A stretch of 64,000 nucleotides of DNA from Proales similis (Eukaryota > Rotifera > Eurotatoria > Ploima > Proalidae), in assembly GCA_019059635.1 (NCBI GenBank), contig JAGVRJ010000007.1, positions 1,302,001-1,366,000 of the forward strand, written 5' to 3'. The number at the start of each line of letters is the position of its first letter. Positions within the stretch are counted from its first letter, which is position 1. This document shows positions 24,201 to 35,900 of this stretch, in pieces. Under the pieces are notes generated by a model, which did not search any database, had not been told where the DNA came from, and saw nothing but the letters and a program-made list of their open reading frames with translations. The position numbers and the translations under genes are program-made.

Positions 24201-27200
24201 TGAAGTGGAGCGACGGAGTTCTGGCTCGCATATTCCGCTCGTTTGCTCAGGATGAATCACCCGATCGTAAGTGGGTTATTTTTGACGGTCCCATCGATGC
24301 TGTTTGGATAGAAAATATGAACACGGTGCTTGACGACAACAAAAAACTTTGCCTCATGAGCGGAGAAATTATCCAGATGAGTCCCCAGATGAGCATGATT
24401 TTCGAAACTATGGACCTGTCCCAAGCGTCGGTAAGATGACAACGCCTTAAAATAACCTTGCTCCTATCTCATGAAAATTCATCAGCCTGCCACAGTGAGT
24501 CGATGCGGAATGATCTATTTGGAGCCAAGTGCGTTGACTTGGCGTCCTCTGCTCCGCTCCTACATCAACGGAGAACTTTATGCTTCCCTCAGTGAGTTCA
24601 AAGATGAACTCGAACAGCTATTTGTGTGGATGGCAACTGCGGCAATCTATCACGTTCGACATCACTCAAAAGAGCTTGCCGGTACTGGAGATTCAAACTT
24701 GGTCCGTTCAATGCTCAGCTGGATCAGCATGTTAATGCATGACCATTGCGTCGAAGTTGATGAAGCGAACCCCAACAAGCATCTAAAACACTGGCTGTTG
24801 AACGCAACTGTCTTTGCATGTATTTGGTCGATTGGTGCTTCGTCAGATTCTCCGAGCCGAAGCAAGTTTGACCAATTTTTCCGCGAATTACTCAAAGGAA
24901 AAGATGAGGATTTCCCCGTACCGAACGTATTCGGAGGAAAACTTGAAGTCTCAATACCAGACGCAGGCACTGTTTATGACTATTACTTTCAAGTATGCAG
25001 TTTCCTATTAACTTGAAGCGATTGGTTTTAATCAAGAATTTCGGATTAGATGAAAAACAAAGGAGAATGGCGACACTGGAATGACCTTTTGCGAAACACC
25101 GAGGAGAGAAAAGTGGCCAATATTAGACAAATGATTGTGCCTACTATGGACACAGTCCGGACCAATTATTTGCTCGAATTTATGGTTAAACACAAGCGTC
25201 CACTACTGTTGGTCGGGCCGACTGGAACAGGAAAAAGCGCTTATATTCAGAATTATCTGATGCACAACTTATCTAACGAAGAGTACATGGCCTTTTTTAT
25301 AAACTTCTCGGCACAAACTAGTGCAAATCAGGTTCAGGATCTGTTTATGGGTCGCTTGGATAAGAGGCGCAAGGGTGTTTTCGGTCCGCCAATGATGAAA
25401 AAGGCGGTATTCTTTGTCGATGATATGAACATGCCCCAGTTAGAAAAGTACGGCGCTCAGCCTCCCATTGAGCTACTCAGAATGCTGGTCGACCATGGCT
25501 ATTGGTACGATAAGAAAGATACAACCAGCTTCGTATTACAAGACGTTCAGCTGGTTTCGGCCATGGGTCCTCCTGGAGGCGGTCGTAATCCTGTAACACC
25601 CCGCTTTACCAGGCACTACAATATGATTGCAGTTAATGAATTCAATGACGAAACAATGACTCGAATATTCTCGACTGTGATAACCACATATCTTAGAGTA
25701 AGATTTCACATACATCGATGGTTAAGGCTTGTTGAATCGAATTCGACGAAATTTTAGATGCAAGAGTTTCCGCCTGAATATTTCACAATTGGCAACAGCA
25801 TTGTTCAAGCAACTCTGCACATTTACAAAGAGGCAGCAAACAACCTGCTGCCCACCCCTGCCAAGTCACATTATGTGTTCAATTTGCGCGATTTTTCCAG
25901 AGTTATTCTCGGCTGCTGTCTCATTCGCAAATCAGAAGTAGAAACAAAAAGAATTCTCCTCCGCTTGTGGGTTCACGAAACAATGCGAGTATTCTATGAT
26001 CGCTTAATCGACGATCAAGATCGAAAATGGCTGGTTGAGTGAGTTGAGATTTCAGACATTAACCAATATTAATCGAAACCAATAACAAACTGAAAAAGGG
26101 CGATGAAAACATGCGTCAAAGATATCTTCAAAGAGAATTTCGACTCGGTCTTTGAGCACCTGGCCAACGGTGGACAAGGCGGAGGGGGCCGCATCACTGA
26201 GGAAGATCTTAGAAGCTTAATATTTGGAGATTTCATGCATCCAGACCTTGATCCGGAAGAGCGCTACTATGAGGAGATCATGGTCATTGAAATGATGTAC
26301 GGCGTGGTTGAGCAGTGCCTCGAGGAGTACAACAATACCCACAAGACTAAAATGGAACTGGTCATATTCCGGTAAATTACACACCTGTCGCTGTTTAAAA
26401 ATATAATTTTTTTAACTTGCTCTCTAGTTACGTTTTAGAGCATTTGAGTCGCATTTGTCGAGTATTACGCTCGCCTGGAGGTAACGCACTTCTTGTCGGA
26501 GTCGGAGGAAGTGGACGACAATCATTAACTCGGTTGGCAACCGCCATGGCCGGCTACAACCTTATTCAGCCTGAGATCAGCAAGAATTATGGGATGAATG
26601 AATGGCGAGAAGATTTGAAGCGAGTTTTGCGAACAGCCGGCGCGCAAGGACAACCAACAGTTTTCCTTCTGACCGATTCGCAGATAAAAGACGAAAGCTT
26701 CCTAGAAGATGTTGACAGTCTTCTCAACACTGGCGAGGTGCCAAACCTGTTCGCTCCCGATGAGCGCGGAGAAATAATGGAAGCCGTTGCTGCTCCAGCC
26801 CAGGCCGCAGCTCAGGACAAAAACGCTGAATTCTCTCCTTTGGCATTGTTTGCATTTTTCGTCAACAGGTGTCGTGAGAACCTTCACGTAGTGATTGCTT
26901 TCAGTCCGATTGGTGACAACTTTCGAAACCGAATACGCAAGTTCCCTTCACTGATTAATTGCTGCAATATCGACTGGTTCCAAGCTTGGCCAGAGGATGC
27001 CCTTGAGAAAGTGGCCCGCAACTCCCTCCAAAAGATCGATATTGAAGACCAAGAAAAAAATACATGCGTTGAAATTTGTAAATACTTTCACGTCAAAGCT
27101 GCTGAGCTCAGTGAAAGGTGAGTGTTGGCCGCAGTAAATTACGCCTTCAGCATTTAATACTTTAGATTGGTTTAGATTTTACCAGTCACTAGGTCGAAAG

Positions 27201-30200
27201 ACATATGTTACGCCGACCTCTTATTTGCAGCTCATTTCTGGGTTTAAGACTTTAATCACTGCCAAGCAAAATCAAATAATGGCGGCAAAACGCAGATACG
27301 TGAATGGCCTCGAAAAGCTTGCGTTCGCAGAGTCTCAAGTGGCTGTGATGCGCAAAGACTTGGAAGATCTTCAGCCTCAGCTCAAAATTGCCGCAGAGGA
27401 AGCGGATAAAATGATGAAAACAATCGAAATCGAGTCGAAAGAGGCAGAAGAAAAGAGGCAAATGGTCGCAGCAGAGGAGAAGATCGCCAATGAAAAAGCC
27501 TCACAAGCCCAGGAACTTAAGGTAACAAGCCAATAAGCTGAATGTTTAGCTAAGATGCTCCAAGTCTTGTTTCTGATTAGGACGAGTGCCAGGCCGAACT
27601 TGCGGTCGCTCTTCCGGCACTGGAAAAAGCCATCGCTGCTTTGGACACGATTCAGCCCAACGACATCGTTATCGTGAGGAGCATGAACAACCCTCCGCTA
27701 GGAGTCAGGCTGGTCATGGCTGCTGTATGTGTCCTCAAGGGAATCCCAGCAGAGAAAGTTAACGACCCGAACAAGCCAGGCCAAAAGGTTTTTTATGAAT
27801 GTTCAGATTTTTTATGACTTGATTTTCTTATTGAAATTGTATAGATGCTTGATTTCTGGCCTCCGTCTAAAAAACTTTTGGCAGACCTTAACTTCCTCAA
27901 AGAGCTCAAGTCGTTCGATAAAGACAACATAAACCAGAACGCTATAATGAGAATCAAGAAAGAGTACATGACCAATCCTGAATTTGTTCCAGAACGAGTG
28001 GTGAAAGCCTCATCGGCCGCTCAAGGTCTTTGCAGCTGGGTAATTGCAATGGTAAAATACGACGAAATAAAGAAGGTTGTGGTGCCCAAGGAAGAAAAGC
28101 TCGCCGCTGCCCAGGAAGAACTGGCCATATTGAATGCTGCTCTTGAAGAGAAACAAAACGAGCTTAAAGCGATCGAAGACCGACTTGCCAAACTGCAGCA
28201 AGATTTCGACGAAACCACCGAGCGAAAGCAAAACCTTGAGAAAGAGGTCGATCTCTGTGGAAAGAAATTAATTCGCGCTCAGAAGCTGATCGGAGGCCTG
28301 GGAGGTGAAAAGACTCGTTGGACTCAAGAAGCAGAGAATCTGCAAAAGATCTATGACAATCTGCTCGGAGATGTTCTAATCTCTTCGGGAGTTATTGGAT
28401 ACTTGGGCCCATTCACAGCTGTTTTTCGTGATCAATGTGTCAAAGACTGGATTAAAATCATCAAGTCCAAAAAGATACCGTGCAGTGAGCCAGACAAGTA
28501 CTCGCTGAGTGTAACGCTCGGCGAGCCAATAAAAATTCAGCAATGGAATATAAACGGCTTACCGAACGACTCATTTTCAATTGATAACGCAGTGATTGTG
28601 TTCAATTCAAGGAGATGGCCTCTGCTGATTGATCCGCAGGGCCAAGCCAACCGCTGGATAAAAGCGTCAGAAAAGGAAAACAATTTAAACGTCATAAAGC
28701 TTACCGACTCGGATATGATGAGAACTTTGGAAAATTCTATTCAGTTTGGCTATCCGCTTTTGCTGGAAAATGTCGGCGAAGACCTGGACCCCTCTCTGGA
28801 GCCGCTTCTTCTACGCTCGACGTTCAAGCAAGGAGGAGTCGATATGATCAAATTGGGCGACAACATAATCGAGTACAGCAAAGATTTCCGCTTCTACATC
28901 ACAACCAAACTTCGCAATCCACACTACCTGCCCGAAGTGGCCACCAAAGTCAATTTGCTCAACTTCATGATAACGCTTGAGGGCCTCGAAGATCAACTTT
29001 TAGGAATCGTTGTCGCTAGAGAGAGACCGGAGCTTGAAGAAGAGAGACAAGCTTTGGTTATAACAAGTGCGCAAAACCAAAAGTCGCTCAAAGAAGTCGA
29101 GGATAATATTCTGTTTACGCTCTCGTCGGAGGGAAACATTTTGGAAGATGAAACCGCCATACAAACGCTGGACAACGCCAAAGTTATATCCGACGACATA
29201 AACAAGAAGCAGAAAATCGGCCTAGAAACAGCCAAGAAGATTGAGAATTCTCGTCAAGAGTACAGACCGATGGCTCAGCATTCTTCAACTCTCTTCTTTA
29301 GCATCACCGATTTGCCCAACATTGACCCGATGTATCAATATTCGCTTCAATGGTTCATCAATCTCTACAATAACTCGATTCAAGAGAGCCTCAAATCAAA
29401 GAACATTCAACGCCGCTTGAAAAACTTGCAAGAGCATTTTACCTATAACTTATACAGCAACGTTTGCCGCTCTCTATTCGAAAAGGACAAGCTTCTGTTC
29501 TCGTTTGTACTGTGCGCCAACTTGTTGATTGCGCGCGACGAGTTAGACAGAAACGAATACATGTTCTTTTTGACAGGCGGAGTAGGCTTGGAAAATAAGC
29601 TCAAGAATCCGGCAGCCGATTGGCTTGTTGACAAAAGTTGGGATGAGCTTTGTCGTCTAGATGGCTTGAAAGCTTTTCAAGGAATAAGAGAACATTTTGA
29701 AAAAAACAAAGACGAATGGAAGCAATTCTACGAAAATCGAGAACCTTATTTTGCCAAGATACCAGGCCCGTTCGACGAGAAACTGTCACAATTCGAGAAG
29801 ATGATGATTGTTAGATGCTTCTGTCCCGATAAGATCACCTTAGCTGTCACTGAATTCGTTAAACGCAATCTTGGCCAGAAGTTCATCGAGCCGCCGCCGT
29901 TCGATTTATCCAAGTCATATTCTGATTCGAATTGCTGCATACCGCTGGTTTTCATTCTCTCCCCAGGCGCTGATCCTATGGCTCAGCTGCTCAAGTTCGC
30001 TCAAGACAAGGGTTTCGGTGGAAACAAATTTAGTGCTATCTCGCTTGGACAAGGCCAAGGCGTCATTGCCTCCAAACTGATCGCAGAAGCGCAACAGAAC
30101 GGTAGCTGGGTGTGCCTGCAAAACTGTCATCTCGCCGTATCATGGATGACTTCACTTGAAAAGATTTGCGAGGACCTAAGAAATGACAATACTCATCCAG

Positions 30201-31796
30201 ACTTTCGACTCTGGCTCACAAGCTATCCATCGGATAAATTTCCGGTCACTGTTCTTCAAAATGGCGTGAAAATGACCAACGAGCCGCCCACAGGTCTGCG
30301 AATGAACCTCCTCCAATCCTACATGAACGATCCGATCAGTGACAAAGTCTTTTTTGAGAATATTCAAGCAGAGAAGAAGCCTGTGTTCGAGCGGCTTCTA
30401 TTCGGCCTTTGCTTCTTTCACGCGCTGGTCCAGGAACGCCGAAAATTCGGCCCGCTCGGCTTTAATATTCCTTATGGTTTTAATGAGTCGGACTTGCACA
30501 TTTCAGTCAGGCAGCTTCAAATGTTCATTAATGAATACGAAGAAGTGCCTTACGATGCCATTTCCTACATGACTGGTGAGTGTAACTACGGCGGTCGTGT
30601 CACAGATGATTGGGATCGACGCTGTCTTCGAACAATCCTGAGCGATTTCATAAACCCGCGCGTGGCTAATGAGCCCAAATATAAACTTTCTGTCAGCGGC
30701 AACTATTGTGTACCTCCACAAGGAACGTACGAGACTTATGTCGAGTTTATTCGAAACCTTCCCAGCACTCAGTACCCAGAGGTTTTCGGCATGCATGACA
30801 ATGTGGACATTTCCAAAGACCTTCAAGCGACAAAACTTTTGTTCGATTCAATATTGCTTACTCTGGGCAGCACTTCAAGTCAAAGCGGAGACACAGATAA
30901 AATGCTCACACAAATATCGACGGACATCCTCGGCAGATTGCCATCCAACTTTAATCTGGAAAAAGCGATTGAAAAGTATCCAACCAAGTACGAGGAGAGC
31001 ATGAATACTGTACTTGTTCAAGAAATGGAACGCTACAACAAACTCACGAGTGTTATTCGATCGAGTCTGCAAAACCTTCAGAAAGCTATCAAGGGCCTGG
31101 TCGTCATGAATCAAGAGCTCGAGGCCTTGTCGAATAGCGTCCTCATCGGCAAAGTGCCGGAAATGTGGGCCAAAAAATCCTATCCATCTCTAAAGCCGCT
31201 CGGAAGCTACTTTAGCGATCTAATCGAAAGATTAAAGTTCCTTGCAAGCTGGTTCGAGAATAATAAACCACCCTCCTTCTGGGTGTCTGGCTTCTATTTT
31301 ACCCAAGCGTTCTTAACGGGCGTCAAGCAGAATTTCGCTCGAAAATACACAATCCCGATCGATTTACTCGTGTTTGACTTTGAGGTAATTGCAAGAGATT
31401 ACATGGACAAAGCTCCCGAGGACGGCGCCTACATTTATGGCTTGTTTCTGGATGGAGCTCGATGGAATCGTGAAACTGGTCTGCTTGCAGAGCAACAATC
31501 AAAGATACTTAACGACCAAATGCCAATCATTTGGATTAAGCCAATAAAAGCCAGCGAACTCGAAGTGAAAAAGAGCTACGAGTGCCCTGTTTACAAAACA
31601 AGCGAGAGGAGAGGAGTGCTCAGTACAACAGGCCACTCGACTAACTTCGTGCTGCCTATCATGCTTCCGACTGATTTACCGCCTTCGCATTGGATCAAGA
31701 GAGGTTTGCGTTTTCTAACTTGCCCTAAAAACACTCACAGAAATTAAGATAAACTTTTTTTCAGGTGTCGCGCTTCTTTGCCAGCTTGACAATTGA
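18221..31796 (+). CDS. DNAH7: Axonemal dynein heavy chain, DNAH7-type (single-headed inner arm)
   Basis: A multi-exon gene with some 30 short introns; I did not resolve every junction, especially among the first exons. The start at ATG 18221 ([18 protein letters not shown]) is the first plausible one and gives a protein near 3,900 residues, in line with DNAH7/3/12. The linker occupies roughly 20.6-22.8 kb. The four P-loops are visible: AAA1 GPAGTGKT (22957-22980), AAA2 GEPFGGKT (23975-23998), AAA3 GPTGTGKS (25215-25238), AAA4 GVGGSGRQ (26498-26521). The coiled-coil stalk and microtubule-binding region lie at about 27.2-28.35 kb. A single exon of about 3.9 kb (27845-31740) covers the second stalk helix to the end. 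The last exon gives [10 protein letters not shown] and stop, the usual dynein ending. It powers ciliary beating. An AATAAA is at 31837. Confidence 0.92.
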
Positions 31797-32100
31797 AATT
31801 TTTTCAAGAAAGAAATTTGCCTTTTCCATTAGAAAAAATAAATTAAATTAAAATGAGTCAAAGTTGGACTTTTCATTTCGAGCTCTTGACTTTTCATTCT
31901 GAATATTCTTTTTCGTCAAGTTTGATAAGAGACTAACTAGAAGTCGGAATTGGACTGAAAAATTCACTTGAGCTAAGGTTTTGTTCAAGGTTTTCTTATT
32001 CAGGATAAAATTATAATTCTTAAAGGCTTCAAGTTAAATTAAATACGGCTGTACATAAATACAAACATTCAAACGGAACCAGAATAAAGTAAATATTAAA
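31797..32100. other. Tail-to-tail gap after dynein
   Basis: Contains the dynein poly(A) signal (31837-31842) and the presumed 3' UTR of the reverse-strand membrane protein. No other feature seen. Confidence 0.5.
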
Positions 32101-32940
32101 TCATACAATCAATTCCTTAGAACAAAATTGAGAGAACATTTTTGGATGCTTCTGACTAAAATTCGCTGTCCCCTGATGCAGAGCAGTGAATTGTGGAATT
32201 AAGATTTGGCCTGAAAAGTCGATATGCTGACGTCTAAACGTTTGGCTGTGATCTCTAGTTGCTTCGTAATCGTAATAGTGCCGGCTAGCATCACCGATGG
32301 TTTCGTAGTAATGTTCTGAAGGGCTGCTCAAATGCTCCGAGTTTATTATTAAAGGTGAATTGCGGTTTTTTAGAAAGAGAGTCGATCGACTAGAGGTTCG
32401 ATTGTGCATTCCGAAAAACTGCTCGTTGTGCGTAATGAATGAGAGCTGCGACCACTGTGAACTGTTTTCCTTTCCCATTAGATTGAAGGCTCTTGAAGTT
32501 GTGACTCCAGCTAATAATGGCGAAGAGGTCGATGTGAATGCGATTGAAGGCTCGGGCGTATTTGATAAACTCAAGTTTTTGCTTGAGCAGGCGCTGTTTA
32601 ATTCAGAATCAGAGGCAAACTGCTGCCACGGTCTGTATCGGTACAAATACGTAAAAACAAGTAGAACAGATATGAGCACCGTTGATAACAAGAATACTAA
32701 TGCGACAACGGTGAGTTGAGCTAGACTCGTTCGTTGCATTGAGTTGTTCGAGAGTGAAAGTGAGTGGTCAAGTTGCCAGCGAGTAAGATTACAAGTTGGC
32801 AGCACTTGCGGCTTTTCACTGTAGAAAGGATTAAGTTCATCTGGCAAAGGCGGGAATAGTAGTAGCTCGAATTGCAGAGCAGGAGGCGCTGGCGGAGGAG
32901 GAAGCAAGTTTTTAGAGAAGCAAAGGCAAGCTTCTTTCAT
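32101..32940 (-). CDS. Proline-rich single-pass membrane protein A (unrecognised)
   Basis: Single-exon frame of 279 residues from a clear ATG. The N-terminal 72 residues are proline-rich (NLLPPPPAPPALQF, FPPLPDELNPFY) and lack a signal peptide. One membrane span follows at about 73-98 (LAQLTVVALVFLLSTVLISV...), flanked inside by YRYRPW. The C-terminal domain of about 180 residues is rich in Ser and Thr, then tyrosine-rich (SEHYYETIGD, SRHYYDYEAT) and ends with GQILIPQF and a short tail. The tyrosine motifs look like possible docking sites, but that is speculation. Layout, length, span position and two short motifs match protein B at 39781-40642, which is transcribed away from it. I do not recognise either. 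Confidence 0.62.
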   Translation of the reverse strand: MKEACLCFSKNLLPPPPAPPALQFELLLFPPLPDELNPFYSEKPQVLPTCNLTRWQLDHSLSLSNNSMQRTSLAQLTVVALVFLLSTVLISVLLVFTYLYRYRPWQQFASDSELNSACSSKNLSLSNTPEPSIAFTSTSSPLLAGVTTSRAFNLMGKENSSQWSQLSFITHNEQFFGMHNRTSSRSTLFLKNRNSPLIINSEHLSSPSEHYYETIGDASRHYYDYEATRDHSQTFRRQHIDFSGQILIPQFTALHQGTANFSQKHPKMFSQFCSKELIV

Positions 32941-35900
32941 ATCGGTCTTAGTTTTTTGTTCTAATTGTTTTCGCTCATATTTTGGAGGGTTTACGATTTT
33001 GATCTAAAATTGAGAAATTATTGGTCAGTTTGACAAACGTCAGAGCCAAGAGTGAAAGGAAACTTAGTTTATGTGTCTCTGAGCAAATTCGTAGCCTGAA
33101 AAGTGCTTGGGCTATTCAGAAACACAGAAAGAAAGAAAAGAAGCGAGAAAAACAATTAATAAAGAATCGCCCGCTGGTTCTTCATAACACTCGGTCATTC
33201 GCTTGGCTCAACTCAATAATTTTCAAATAAACATAATAATATTCAAGCCATACCGGCGCGCGGCCGCCTGCCGACGCTCGTGCTCAACTCAAAATTTAAT
33301 TAAAAATAAGAGAGAAGAGAGCTCAGAAGCTAAGCATTAATGCCGATTTGACCCGTCATCAGTTCTAATGCTCATGTCTAATTAAAAGCTTATTTGCCTT
33401 AGCCAGTCTGCTATCCGCCTTGTCCGCGACAAAAGCGAGACGACAGCGGCTAAACTTTTTAAAAGTTATTGAACGATTCAGATATCGACTATTTTTAGGT
33501 ATCTTGGTCGAATTGATAATTTGCCTTATCAAGTTCCCGAGTACCGATCGAGAGAAGACATCCGATTGAACACAAGAGAGTAAGAGTTGAGCAAAGATGG
33601 GCGCACGTGACTCAAGTAGTTGGGGCTAAAGTAGCATTGGCGATCTGGGCAGATCAGGCAAAGGCTCAAATAAAAATTTCTCGTTTCTTTCGTATGCTGC
33701 TACCTGGCGGACTCATATTTCTCGGTAAGCTTATGATGAATCGAGCCTTGCTCACGCCCGGTGCGTCTCGAGTTGAATTCAGAAATATAATCTATTTGCT
33801 CAAATCATTTAGGGGTCATGGCGGCTTCCTTGTGTCTTAGTAATCGAATAAGTCTCCACTGAGATGGTGTACCGAAATCTGTTCGTGCGGCGATTAAGAA
33901 CCCGAAATAACACCAACATCTGCGTGAGTTTTCACCCGGTCTCCACCTCAAAATAGATAAATATTTACATTTGGAGCCACGCGGGATAGCTTGCCCGTTG
34001 GCTTCAGAGTCTACAAGCCATTTAAAGACCAGTCTTTCCAGTGAAGGCTGTGAATAAAAGAGGAAGCAGTAATATTCAAACATCAGATTTAGGTATAAAT
34101 ATTTGAATGGCAAACAACTCTTGGTGGAGAATGTTAGCATCTCGCCAGTGGTCACCAAGTGCGCAAAACTGATTAATTAGCATTAGACTCTCGTCTCGTT
34201 AATTTACTCTGCCTCTGTGATTGCTCGGTGCGCATGTTTACCGTAATTAAACGAAAAACATCCAATGACGCTAAATAGACGCCAGCGCCGAGTCATATCC
34301 CATGTGAATTTCAGATGAGTTACATCTGGAATTATTTCAGCAATGCCCAAACAACAGAAGCTTATTTAGCTACCGAGCAGATAAGCAGGAAATCAAAATA
34401 AAAGATAAGCAGAGTCTGATAAAGATAGAGCTCGTATCAATGATCAGTAATCAAGCTTAATCAATAAGTGGAACTTGCACTCTTGTTTTCCAATCTCCTG
34501 ATTCCTTGATTTTTTCTGAATATTTAGACATTGCTTATTTGGCAGAGAAGAGCTAAGAATTTTAGACAGGCAGCCCTGTGAACGCTTTCAGATGCTAGTG
34601 ATGCGTCGGCGGACATCTAGCGCCAGTTTGAATAAAAATAAAGCGAAAATTGATGGTTTTCAGTAGGTGCAACTGAGTGAAAACAATCACACGGCGCTCG
34701 TCTGCATACGTGTACAGGAGTGGTCCTACATAAAAGGCTACAAGGTAGGAAGAGATTCAGGTTTTAATTAAACCGTTGTTGATGAAAATAAACACATGCC
34801 GGCTAACGGATTTGTCGGCGCTGCCTTTAAGAAATAAACAATGCGCCGAACGTTTCCGGACTTAATCAAGGCTCTGAATCGATTAAGCGAGATTAATCAA
34901 ACTGAACGATCGCTCGTTGTTGAAATTGATTTGCAATTGAACAAAATATCAACACAAACACACATCGAAAATAAATTGAATGAGTGTACCGTTTCGAGTC
35001 ATTGGACTGGCACATGGACAGAAAATCGAACGCGAATCGTAGAAGATGTACTCATTTAAAGCGAGCAACATAAATATGGGGCTAGACGGCGACGACAATG
35101 GTGCCGCTAATCCCTTTATGAATGCATTCTGAGATTAGTCGAATTCCTGAAATATTCTAATTTGCAGTCGGCATTTGAGGATTAAGAACGACGGAGAAAC
35201 GACGGCATACAAAGTAGAGCATGTCGATAATTGATGAGCCACGCTGCTCTCATCGTCCCACCACATTCGCTTATCTTGAATACAGTCTCTCGAAGAATTC
35301 ATATTTAAAATTTTGTTTGAAATGTCCTTTCGTTGTGTTCACAATAACTAGGCAAACAAGAAAATTCAGACAATATTGACATGGAAGAGGACATAAATCA
35401 TAAGCAGGCCAGCGAACGAGTATAATTGCTCATCACGTTTCCGGTAGCAGGTCCGAGTTTTTCGGCTCTAGCCCCACCCTGGCCCCGAAGCTCTTGCGCT
35501 ATCGAATATTGACTGGCTATCTTTCCTTTTTTCTTAATTAAGAATAACAAGGACGTATTAATAAGCAAGAATCGAAAGCAGATTGAGAGACTGGGCCTTG
35601 TGATCAGGCAGGGAGAGAGAGACTAGCCTATGTGAGGCGTATTCGAAGAAAAATAAACACTTCATATTGGCTGCCAAACAAATTAGAGCAGCAGAATAAA
35701 GGCGAAATGTAAATGAGAAATTGAAAGCGGTCGAAGGACGACTAATTAGCTCGCTGAAGATAAGAGTCCGATGTCTGCCAGTTTGTTTGACTCTTGACAA
35801 AAGCCTCTCGAGAAATGAAGTGCGTTTTTAACAGAATGCCAAATACGCTAATCGATGCGTCTGACTGTGAGACGAGTATCTCTCCGCTCGAATGGAACAA

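Noticed and set aside
33607-33840. Plus-strand open frame with hydrophobic part in the gene-free interval
   Set aside because: No ATG at its start, and neighbouring pieces do not join by splicing into a longer frame. No family likeness.
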